64,000 nucleotides of DNA from Oreohelix idahoensis (lineage: Eukaryota; Mollusca; Gastropoda; Stylommatophora; Oreohelicidae), in NCBI GenBank assembly GCA_024509875.1, contig JAMPIV010019855.1:1-64000 (forward strand), given 5' to 3'. Of the stretch, positions 42,945 through 52,011 are shown piece after piece. Position 1 is the first letter of the stretch; each line of letters begins with the position of its first letter. Made by a program: the position numbers and the translations under genes. The notes under the pieces were generated by a model that was given only the letters and a program-made list of their open reading frames with translations, did no database searches and was not told the DNA's origin.

Positions 42945-43325
42945 AAAAAAGACAAATACAGTGGGAAAAGACAAATACACAAGGAAAAGATAAATACATA
43001 GGAAAAAGACAAATACACGGGGAAAAGATAAATAAACAGGAAAAACACAAATCACTGGGAAAAGACAAATACGCACGTAAAAGATAAATACACAGGAAAA
43101 ACATACAAATACATAGGGAAAAGATAAATACACAGGAAAAACACACAAATACATAGGGAAAAGATAAAAACACACAAATACATAGGGAAAAGCTAAATAC
43201 ATTGGAAAAACACACAAATACATAGGGAAAAGATAAATACACAGGGAAAAACACACAAATACATAGGGAAAAGATAAATACACAGGAAAAAGACAAATCA
43301 CTGGGAAAAGACAAATACACAGAGA
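42945..43325. repeat. A-rich minisatellite (ggaaaaacacacaaatacatagggaaaagataaatacaca type)
   Basis: Imperfect tandem units built from gataaatacacaggaaaaa and acaaatacataggg. Open frames on the minus strand (FSLCICVF-like periodic text) come from the repeat and are not genes. Confidence 0.85.
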
Positions 43326-43569
43326 TGCTGGAGAAAAGCTGCCACTGTCGCTGTAAGATATACAGTAGAACATAAAAGACGCAATGAAGTAGTTTGGCAC
43401 ATCACCGTATGCCAGCTAAAACATACAAAATGGTTCAACGTGTCAAAGTTGCCCTATCACAAGCCTGTAACTGCATACCTGGCACCAGAGTAAAGGGACA
43501 CCTGAAACAATTATGTAATAGATCATCAGTACCCCTCTAATCCCTGTGCAGCATAACCTTTCAACAAAG

Positions 43570-43865
43570 TTATGCCATCCTCTTGTCCAATACCATTCCT
43601 TCAAGGTCTGCACACGTCTTCTTCATACCTTTCCACTTCCATTTCTTGTCCACTTGTGTTTTTCAATCTCCATGTGCAACTCTTACCTTGGGTATTCCAG
43701 AACAAGAACTGGCTTGTAATGCTAATAAAAACTTTTCTCCATGTTGTGTCCTGTTCATTGCAACTGTCTTCTTCTCATCGCTTATTCCACTGGAATCTGT
43801 CAGGTTCTTTTCATCAGTTGCACATTGGTGATCTTGTGATGGATGGCATTATGGAAATCCACCAA
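43570..43865 (-). pseudogene. decayed RTE LINE 3' end
   Basis: The minus strand keeps the spacing and words of the 50524-50820 copy (HNMEKSFY..HYKPVLVLEYPR, KTHVDKKWKWKGMKKTC-like text) with many changes. Confidence 0.5.
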
Positions 43866-43964
43866 CACTTTGTCACTCACACACTCTTAATTCACCCACA
43901 CACACACACACATATGAAGAGATCAAATCAAAGATTTTAAAAATTTAAAGAAAATAGCAGAAGG

Positions 43965-44290
43965 AACACCTGCAGTCTGGATACTGCTACTTAACATTAC
44001 CAAGATGAGATCAAGTAATAATTTTCAGACTAAAAACTGGCCACTGCAGACTCAGATATCTTCTGTTCAACAAACTGAAAATTGGACAGATATGCGTCCA
44101 TGTGGGGTGGACAAATAAACAGTAGAACATGTCCTCCATGCACTGTTAGTTCCATGGAAGGAGCAGGGTGACAGTGTGGCCTTCTCTAAACTGTATGGAG
44201 ATGACAGAAGCCTGAGACAGACTGCCACCTTTATAAGAGAGAGATAGATGTGGTTATTTGAGAGCGAATGACGAAAAAGAAGACTGACAC
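43965..44290 (+). pseudogene. I-clade-like LINE 3' end fragment
   Basis: FRLKTGHCRLRYLLFNKLK, then a CCHC-like remnant and KLYGDDRSLRQTATFI. It ends in gacgaaaaagaagactg. Lies tail-to-tail with LINE E. Confidence 0.65.
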
Positions 44291-44344
44291 TCACGCAGAC
44301 AAATTCAAAGAATCATTTTTTCATTTACAATCAAGTGTTTAAAA

Positions 44345-45735
44345 AAAAAAAATCTTCTTCGTTCACCCTCAGATGTCAACTTGAATAAGTTCAAAGAAAA
44401 CAGAGGTCAGCCTGAGGCTGTTGATATCTCCGTAGATTTTCTCCAGGAATGGTACTGGTGATGGCCATATGCGTTTTCTCTGTTCCTCATATGTTGGGCA
44501 CCTTTGAAGCAGATGTTTGGCAGTCATTTTATCGGTGCCACAGTCACACTCATCAGTAGTTCCTGTCTTTAATTTGTTGAATAGATGGTATCTCAATCTG
44601 TTATGACCTGTGCGAAGTCTGAAGATTACCACTTGTTCACTTCTGCTGAGCTGGTAATACGGATCATTTTTTGTGTGGCCTGAATGCTCTTCTTCACACT
44701 TGTGCCTGTATCTGCGCTTGATAAAACTCTGGGACTCCTCATAGGTTATATTTGTGTCAAGTTGAGGAAGTTTTCCCCCTTCCTTTGCCAATCTGTCAGC
44801 CTCTTCATTTCCATGGATGTTGCAGTGAGAAGGGATCCACTATATCACGACTCTTTTGTATTGCTGACATAGTCTGTGAAGTGTTACTCTTAGGTCATCC
44901 AGTTCAGCATTACTTTGACTTTTCAGCGTTGTAATCACTGACAGCGCATCTGAGAAGATAGCTACTGGTCTCTCTGAGCTTTCTTCTGTCATTAGAATTT
45001 CTGATGCTGTTTTTAAGGCCTCTGCTCTGAATTTACTTGAAAATGTCCCTGTTGCGACTGCTATCTTGTTTTGTGTGCCATTGCTTAAGCTCAGGAAGAC
45101 TCCTCCACCCCCATCTTCTGTCATTAATTGCTGATCCATCTGTGTACGCATGGATCCAGGTGTTGCTTGGGTAATGTTTCTCTATATATTTTGTGGTTAG
45201 GACTCTCTTTTCTGTTTCATTTTGGCTGTTCTTTCTCTCAATACCAGGAACATTTTCTATCATTTCAGGGAAGCACTGTTGTTTCCAAATTGGTAGCTTG
45301 TGTGCAGTACATATTGGCGTAGCTGTTGATATTGCGTTTATGGGGTCTGCTATCATCTTTGTTTTGATTGTTTCTACAAAGTTGCTTCGCTTCAGTCTTC
45401 CCCTTCCAAGTCCATTTATTCTCTGGTGCATTGGGTGGTCTATCAGCCTCCTGAATTTCTCAGCTTGTTGCTGGGCTCTGCTATCTCTTCTATCCTCCAT
45501 AGGCTGGAGGTGAGTAATCTATTCCAACTCTTTTATGGGTGTTGACTTCATGCCCCCTGTTGTGATTCTCATTGCTTGGTTTTGGGTTCTGTTTATTTTG
45601 TCAAAGTTCGACTTAACTGCCGTTGACCATGCTGCAATGCCATATTCTAAGACTAGTCTCACTCGCCCAGTATATAGCTTCTTTAGTACTCTCTCGTCTG
45701 CTCCCCAACCGGTGCCAGCAAGTTTTTTCATGATT
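44345..45735 (-). pseudogene. LINE E: 5'-truncated I-clade-like LINE
   Basis: Minus strand: MKKLAGTGWGADERVLKK (RT thumb, truncated at about 45735), a stop at 45519, RLIDHPMHQRI, HAYTDGSAINDRRWGW, a frameshift near 45100, FRAEALKTASEIL, FSDALSVI, a stop near 44840, IPSHCNIHGNEEADRLAKEGG, FRLRTGHNRLRYHL, CDCG..H..C, ending near 44369. RNase H residues are recognisable but the frame is broken at least three times. Confidence 0.85.
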
Positions 45736-45794
45736 GTAAAAAAATAAACAATAATAATCAAACTCACATACTCTGAATGCAATATGCGACTCTA

Positions 45795-45925
45795 CTCTCT
45801 AGTTGGGTAAGGCGAAGTCAGTGAGGAAGGGATTCAATTACTCCACCTTATAAAGCTAAGACTTAGTACAGGTGATAGGTGACGTGTTAAACACTTCACT
45901 CCCCTATGTCAGTATACGCTATGGA
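45795..45925 (+). repeat. SINE-1 family, partial copy
   Basis: Its reverse complement matches 54757-54870 (ggggagtgaagtgttt, agctttataaggtgg, cctcactg). Head and core are missing. Confidence 0.6.
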
Positions 45926-46341
45926 ATACCTTTTCACTAAGAAAAACATAACATTTATGCCACATGTGAATGAGGAGGTACAGGAGAAACCACCACAATA
46001 AAGTGCTCAAGAAGAAAAAAAGTACATTAAAACCATTTTAAAAAACTAAAAAACACACATGTAAGAAATTTGAACCTATCAACATACACATACATTCACA
46101 ACCAAAATTTTCAAGAATTTTTTTTCCTTTTAAGGTTTCAACATGAAACAGCATATTGTACTCAACAATTTCGAGGTGTAGATGACTTACAATGATTACA
46201 ACAAAATATAACATACAACCTAATTTTAGTTACTGCATTTGGATGAAGGCACAAAAACTACAGTAACTGGCAAAATGTAGCATGAAAATGATCCAGCCTG
46301 AAATTGATTTTTCTGTTTCATGTTTCAAAAAAAAATTTATG

Positions 46342-46520
46342 AACCTTACATAATCAAGTGTTAATCTGGGTTTCCCAAAAGAAATGAAACTTACATAATT
46401 CAGTGTTAATCTAGGTATTTAAATAAACAACAAAATTAACCTTACATAATTCAGTGTTAATCTAGGTATTTAAATAAACAAAAAAATTAACCTTACATAA
46501 TTCAGTGTCAATCTAGGTAA
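46342..46520. repeat. about 52-bp tandem repeat (ccttacataattcagtgttaat units)
   Basis: Three to four units of ccttacataattcagtgttaatctaggt plus an AT spacer. It abuts MITE-1. Confidence 0.85.
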
Positions 46521-46521
46521 C

Positions 46522-46814
46522 TTAACTCTTTCAGTCCCAAGCAAAAAAGTTGGTTTGGCCCAAGCAAAAATGGCCACCCCGGTGCATTTTTAAATAAATA
46601 TCTCAAAACAAAAACCCGTTCACTCTTAAACACATGCGGTATTTAAAAGAATGTACTTGCAGTCGGAAATGACGTTTTGGGTGGTTTGTATGTAGTTATA
46701 ATTAGAAATAGTCTCAAACAGAGGCACATATACTAAACGCTTTATAAAGTTGATTGGGCCAAGCGCGTCTAACCCCTGAGGATATATAAAGTCGATTGGG
46801 ACTTAAAGAGTTAA
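46522..46814 (+). mobile_element. MITE-1, piggyBac-like (TTAA flanks)
   Basis: 293 bp including both TTAA. The ends are inverted: ctctttcagtcccaa at the left, ttgggacttaaagag at the right. Non-coding. The TTAA target and TIR start fit piggyBac-derived MITEs. Homologous to 50093-50385. Confidence 0.8.
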
Positions 46815-46920
46815 ATTACATTATTTTATTGTTTTAAAAATAAAATGCCTTCAGAAATAATACTTTAGCCATAATAAAGCTTGGACATCAATTTTCACCT
46901 TTATCTAAAATTAAACATGG

Positions 46921-47198
46921 TAAAAGGCCCTTGAGTATAAGAGTGAGATCCATTTTTGTTTCATAGATCTGGAAAAGATCGGATACCACGACAAGCATGG
47001 GAAACAAAGAGCCAAGGATCCAGACCCCGAGGACGACCCAGAGTCCGCTGGGAGGACAACATTAGACAATCTTTGAAGGACCGAGGACTAGAATGGAACC
47101 AGGCCAGGAGGAAGACAGCCGATAGGATAGTCTGGCGCTCTCTCTCTTCCAAACCTCTACACCTCACGGTAGAAGGGAAACGACTAAGTAAGTAAGTA
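46921..47198 (+). pseudogene. LINE C copy 2: internally deleted
   Basis: About 55 bp of the RT 5' side (ending at tagatctggaaaag) is joined directly to the LINE 3' end (gatcggataccacgacaagc) through a short shared aaagatcgg-like stretch, then continues to the aagtaagtaagtaag tail at about 47198. Confidence 0.8.
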
Positions 47199-48300
47199 AG
47201 ATCTGGAAAAGGCGTTTGACAGGGTCCCCTGGAGCAAACTTTGGGACTGTTTGGCAAGGAAGAACATTCCAGCACCTCTGATTCATGCTATACAGAGCTT
47301 CTACAAGTCTTGCAGAAATTATGTGAGGACAGCAAACCATGTCAGAAGAGTTCAGGACCACCACTAGTGTAAGACAAGGTGATATCCTGTCACCTTATCT
47401 TTTCATACTCCTCATGGACGATGTTATCAAGTCATGTAAGGAGAGAACAAGAAAGTATTCAGTGGGGTACTGGAAGATGAGACAGGTCTGTATTTCAGAG
47501 CTGGCATTTGCTGATGATGTTGCCCTGATTGCTAAATCAGAGGCACATCTCCAATCCAACCTGCAAGTCTGGAAGGAAGAGCTGGAGAAGACAGGGATGG
47601 TCATAAGCAGCTCTAAAACAAAATCCATGGTGATATCACGAGAAGAAAGAAGACATGAGATTAAGCTGGGAGAACAGGTCCTGGAGCAGGTCGACCACTT
47701 TAAATATCTTGGAGCTATTATAGACCGAAAGGGAGGCATCAAAGAAGAGTTGGCCACTCGAAAAGCAGCAGCTGGGAGACTTTTTCAGGCCATAAATCGA
47801 GGATTCCTCAGCAAGAGAGAGGTTGGTAAGAAAACAAAGATGGCTGTATACCGCTCCACCTATGTCCCAGTCTTGACATATGGATGCGAGTCATGGGCAA
47901 TGACTACAACCCATAAAAGCCAGATCCAAACCTCAGAAATGAGGTATCTGAGGAAGGTGGTTGAAGTAACAAGAGACATGGTCCGCAACCAGACGATACG
48001 TCAAGGCCTAAAATCCCACCCCCTGCAGACCCAAGTAGAACAGTCCCCAACTAAGATGGTTTGGCCATGTCTGCAGAATGGGAGAAGATCGGCTACCACG
48101 ACAAGCATGGGAAACAAAGAGCCAGGGATCCAGACTCCCAGAGTCCGCTGGGAGGACAACATTAGACAATCTTTGAAGGACCGAGGACTAGAATGGAACC
48201 AGGCCAGGAGGAAGACAGCCGATAGGATAGTCTGGCGCTCTCTCTTCCAAACCTCTACACCTCACGGTAGAAGGGAACGACTAAGTAAGTAAGTAAGTAA
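47199..48300 (+). pseudogene. LINE C copy 3, head-to-tail with copy 2
   Basis: Starts at atctggaaaaggcg immediately after the tail of copy 2. The RT frame from 47339 (TTSVRQGDILSPYLF, AFADDVALIAK, YLGAIID, YGCESWAMTT) is open to 48292, but a base inserted near 48046 and a deletion near 48139 change the C-terminus. The tail is (TAAG)n at 48284-48300. Confidence 0.8.
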
Positions 48301-48480
48301 CAGCATGTGTGATGTATATGAGATGGTCCCTGCCTCTCTTTTGCACATATGCAATTATGACCCAAATAACAAGTTCATATTATTTCATGACGTTAAAATT
48401 TTCCATCCAAGTTTTGAGTCAAGTCAATCGCTTTAACTTTCTACCATAAAACAATCACAATTTTTAACAATCCATGGAGC
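48301..48480. other. no recognisable feature
   Basis: AT-rich unique-looking sequence between LINE C copy 3 and the IR-1 repeat. Confidence 0.3.
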
Positions 48481-48745
48481 AACAGCGTCCAGCGTAGTTC
48501 ACGGAGGTCTCTGAAGAGACAAAGAAAGAACAGGGCTACTGTATCTTCAGGCATATCATAAACAAGGTAACTAATATGATGTGCATGGGGCTGGCAAACT
48601 CATGATGTAAAGCAGAGTGCCACAGAAACTATCACTGCAAGAGCATGTGAATGCTTGGCGCAGGCATCCTGCAAGGAGACCAGCTACAGTGGTGGAACCC
48701 TGCTTTGTAAGGAGCACAAATGAAAATGAAGACTTTTTATACACT
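48481..48745 (+). repeat. IR-1 interspersed repeat (RTE-tail-like SINE candidate)
   Basis: Reads cggaggtctctgaagagacaaagaaag, ggggctggcaaactcatgatg, gagcatgtgaatgcttgg and ends ggagcacaaatgaaaatgaag. The same words, on either strand, recur at eight other places in the window. Confidence 0.75.
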
Positions 48746-49375
48746 TTGCTAGTTCACTTGAATTTTCCCAAATTTTGTCGCCCTTGGCGAATGCCTAGTT
48801 CACCTAATGTTAAAACTGACCCGATACATCTGCAAAAATGACCCAAGTAAATCATCAGCAAGCACATAATATTTCAAGATGTTAATATTTTCCATCTGAG
48901 CTTAGAGCCAGGTCAATTTCTTTCACTTTCTACCACAAATCACAATTTTAACCATCCAAGGAGCAATAGTCACAGGTACACAATAGTGACACAACAAGAG
49001 ATAATTAGATCATCAAAAGAAATCTTATCTGGCCAATTTTTGCTTTTTCTAGACACTCTACAAGATTTGTATTATCAACAAAATGTCCAGATATCAACAT
49101 TTAAGACATACTGGTTTTTTTCCCAGATATTTACTCAGCAGTATCACATATGCCTAAAAGAGCCCAAATGAATTTTAAAAATATGATAATAATAGTAAAT
49201 TTAAAAAAAAATGTAAATGGTAAACAAACAAGTGAAAAAGGAATCCTCTAAGAGCCCAGCTGACCCTCAAGGCATGTGGCAATTTAGTCACGTTCATCTC
49301 CGTAGCTAGTGCAAGGTGTTCCATTTCTGAAAGAAAAGTAAAAAATATATACACTGAATCAAACAAAAGCTAAAA
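48746..49375. other. no recognisable feature
   Basis: AT-rich; no protein or repeat recognised. Confidence 0.3.
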
Positions 49376-49640
49376 AGGTAAAGGTCGTCCCTTAGCAGAA
49401 ACTGCCATGTGGGAGTGAAATGTTACACTTCACTATACTAGGTCCAGCTTTATAAGGTGTGGTGACAGTTCCTTTCCTGACTGCCTTTGCCCTTCCTAAC
49501 TCAACAGTAGTCAGGTACCTATTTACAGCTGAGTAGACTGGAGAGCAACGCTACCAGGTTTCAATTCATGAACATAGATACTGTGCCACAAGAGAAAAGC
49601 GCCTCAACGTTCAGGTCAATCAGATACCCAAAGCTATAAT
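49376..49640 (-). repeat. SINE-1 family copy
   Basis: Shares the gggagtgaa-tgtt-cacttcactatactaggtcc block and the ggtacctatttacagctgagtaga core with 51613-51850 and 54735-54985. The tRNA-like head is at the right end, on the minus strand. Confidence 0.7.
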
Positions 49641-50092
49641 TTCAAAAGTAGTGATCTGAATGTACCCCATGTTGAGACTTAATATGTCAACCTGGGAGGA
49701 TGAAGCTGCCAATCACACCAAGTGGCAATGCTCTCTACGGCACCTTTTCAGATTAGGCAAAAAAAAAAAGCTCTAAAGGCAAGCAGAAGTGAGGAGAAAA
49801 CGTCGAAAGGAACACCAGGAAAATAAGCAGCTGAGGGCTGTCACCTTAGCGGTGCATTCCCATAGTCAGTTATGACTGAAGGGGCTATTATTACTACGTC
49901 ACAAACGGTTTAAAGTAATATGCTTTATAGTTTCAATGTCACTGTCAAATCAAAGAAACTTTATCTCAGCATCAGTGTAAAAACACAATCAATTAAACAC
50001 TCAGGATTAAGAAGCAACTTAAAAATTCTGAATGAATTAAATGCCATAGAATTTTAATGCATAAAAAGTACTGACTAAAGTCATAAACTACA

Positions 50093-50385
50093 TTAACTCT
50101 TTAAGCCCCAAGAGCCACTATAATGGCTCAGGGATTAGACCTATTTGGCCCAGGAGCCATTTAAGTGGCTTCAGATTTTTTGCTCCTGTCTAGAGCTCTG
50201 TTCCATTGTTAACAACCCAAAACGTCTTTTCCAACAGGAAGTACTTTCATTTTAAATAATTCGTATTTATGCATATGAACATTAAAAATATTTTTTTCCA
50301 AACAACAATAACAATAAAAAAGCACTGTGGTGGCCGTTTTTGTTTGGGCCAAACCCTGCTTTTTGCTTGGGACTTAAAGAGTTAA
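50093..50385 (-). mobile_element. MITE-2, piggyBac-like (TTAA flanks)
   Basis: 293 bp including both TTAA, exactly the length of MITE-1 but in the opposite orientation. Its right end (reverse complement ctctttaagtcccaagcaaa, then tttggcccaaac and ggccacc) matches the left end of MITE-1. Confidence 0.8.
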
Positions 50386-50523
50386 TAAAAGAGAATCAGA
50401 CAAAACCATCCACCTGACTGTGATGTCTGTGGCCCAAGTAAAGAAGTTATAAGTTTTACGGCATTAAGAGTCTGCAACTGTTGATGATATATTCAACTGC
50501 TATCATCTCATCATCATCACCCT

Positions 50524-50820
50524 TTAACTTCCCAGGGAGCACAGGACTTCAACAAACCTATGCCAAGTCTTCTTGTGCTGTGCCATCAGCTCAACGTCTT
50601 TCCATGTTTTCCTCGTCATTTTCATTTGCCTCCATTTCTCTTTTCCATGTGTGTTTGATGAGCCTCTGCTTCTTTTAGCATGGTGATTCCAGAATAAGGA
50701 CTGTCCTGTAATGCTATCAACAGGTTTCCTCAACGTACGTCCTATCCATTGCCAGCGTCTTCTTCTCAGCGCTTGTTCCACTGGCTCTTGTCTGGTTCTT
50801 GTCATCAGTGACCTCGTCAT
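50524..50820 (-). pseudogene. RTE LINE 3' end
   Basis: Minus strand: RRRRWQWIGRTLRKPVDSITGQ, WNHHAKRSRGSSNTHGKEKWRQMKMTRKTWKDVELMAQ, the standard RTE C-terminus. Its 3' end reads ctgggaagttaaagggtgatgatgatgag, i.e. the hairpin-plus-GAT tail. Confidence 0.8.
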
Positions 50821-50837
50821 ACCACTTCAATCCTTCT

Positions 50838-51357
50838 ATTCTGTTGATGTATCCATTTCTGAAGTTTCTGTGGATGTACCCATTTCTGAAGTTTCTGTGG
50901 ATGAACCCATTTCTGAAGTTTCTGTGGATGAACCCATTTCTGAAGTTTCTGTGGATGAACCCATTTCTGAAGTTTCTGTGGATGTACCCATTTCTGAAGT
51001 TTCTGTGGATGTACCCATTTCTGAAGTTTCTGTGGATGTACCCATTTCTGAAGTTTCTGTGGATGAACCCATTTCTGAAGTTTCTGTGGATGTACCCATT
51101 TCTGAAGTTTCTGTGGATGTACCCATTTCTGAAGTTTCTGTGGATGCACCAATTTCTGAAGTTTCTGTGGATGTACCCATTTCTGAAGTTTCTGTGGATG
51201 TACCCATTTCTGAAGTTTCTGTGGATGTACCCATTTCTGAAGTTTCTGTGGATGAACCCATTTCTGAAGTTTCTGTGGATGTACCCATTTCTGAAGTTTC
51301 TGTGGATGAACCCATTTCTGAAGTTTCTGTGGATGTACACATTTCTGAACTTTCTGC
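50838..51357. repeat. 27-bp minisatellite (gtacccatttctgaagttt-ctgtggat)
   Basis: About 19 near-identical units. Since 27 is a multiple of 3 and units lack stops in several frames, long frames open on both strands (VPISEVSVD, HRNFRNGYI, WVHPQKLQK). It sits exactly between the truncated RTE end and a truncated IR-1 copy. Not considered a gene. Confidence 0.95.
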
Positions 51358-51470
51358 GGCAATCTGTTTCACGTGATGAGGCTGCCAGCTCTATGCACAA
51401 CCTCATACTAGTCACATTCTTTATGACATGCCTGAGGGAGCAATAGCCCTTTTCTGTCTTCGTCTCTTTG
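51358..51470 (-). repeat. IR-1, truncated copy
   Basis: caatctgtttcacgtgatgaggctgccagctc, caacctcatactagtcac and gagggagcaatagccc match the other IR-1 copies. Confidence 0.7.
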
Positions 51471-51612
51471 ACTTTTGTGTGCGTGTTGCCATAGCTGATA
51501 ATTGTTTCCTGAGACATACTTAACACTGTTCCTGTCTACTTATGAAAGTGACAAACACGTCAGTTAACCTTTAACCTGACATCAGTTTTAATGCAGTATT
51601 AATGACCTACAA

Positions 51613-51850
51613 AGGTGTGGTATTGGTAGTCCCATAGCAGATACTGCTGTAGGGGAGTGAAGTGTTAGAGACTTCACCATACTAGGTCCAGCATCGAGGT
51701 AAGGTGACCAGTTCCTTTCCATCCACAATTCAAAGAGCAGAGTCAGGTACCCATTTACAGCTGGGTAGACTGAAGCGTGTCGGTACCATGATGAAAGCCT
51801 AGAACCTTTGCCGCGAGAGACCAGCGCTCTAACCACTCTGTCAATCGGAT
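51613..51850 (-). repeat. SINE-1 family copy
   Basis: On the minus strand: a tRNA-like head with gagtggttagagcgctgg (A box-like) and ggttctaggc (B box-like), then the core cccagctgtaaatgggtacct, then the ggacctagtatggtgaag block. It lies just downstream of the LUC7-like stop codon and may be part of its 3' UTR. Confidence 0.75.
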
Positions 51851-51923
51851 GCTCACAAAGGTATATAAAGGAAATATATTAACCAACTTACACATCCCTT
51901 CTGCCTCCAGAGCCAGAACGCAA

Positions 51924-52011
51924 TCAGTAATTTCGTGATCCACTTTCAGAGCGACTGCGTCTGCGATGCTTACGTTTTGAGTGACTACGTGAACGTGAAT
52001 GATGACGGCGA
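51924..52011 (-). CDS. LUC7L: LUC7-like terminal coding exon
   Basis: Acceptor ctatttcag at 52012-52013. Codes SRRHHSRSRSHSKRKHRRRS, then a short end closing with Asn-Tyr and a TGA at 51924-51926. A gtaagt at 51886-51891 could be a further donor, so a spliced 3' UTR is possible. The first 19 bp of this exon with its acceptor are repeated six more times upstream (next entry). Confidence 0.85.

Noticed and set aside
42867..43400. Minus-strand frame with Phe/Cys/Tyr-rich periodic text resembling a membrane protein
   Set aside because: Translation of an A-rich tandem repeat; overlapping frames show the same periodicity.
50717..51526. Long open frames on both strands (up to about 269 residues) with 9-residue periodic protein
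   Set aside because: Produced by a 27-bp minisatellite whose length is a multiple of three; no domain and frames open on both strands at once.
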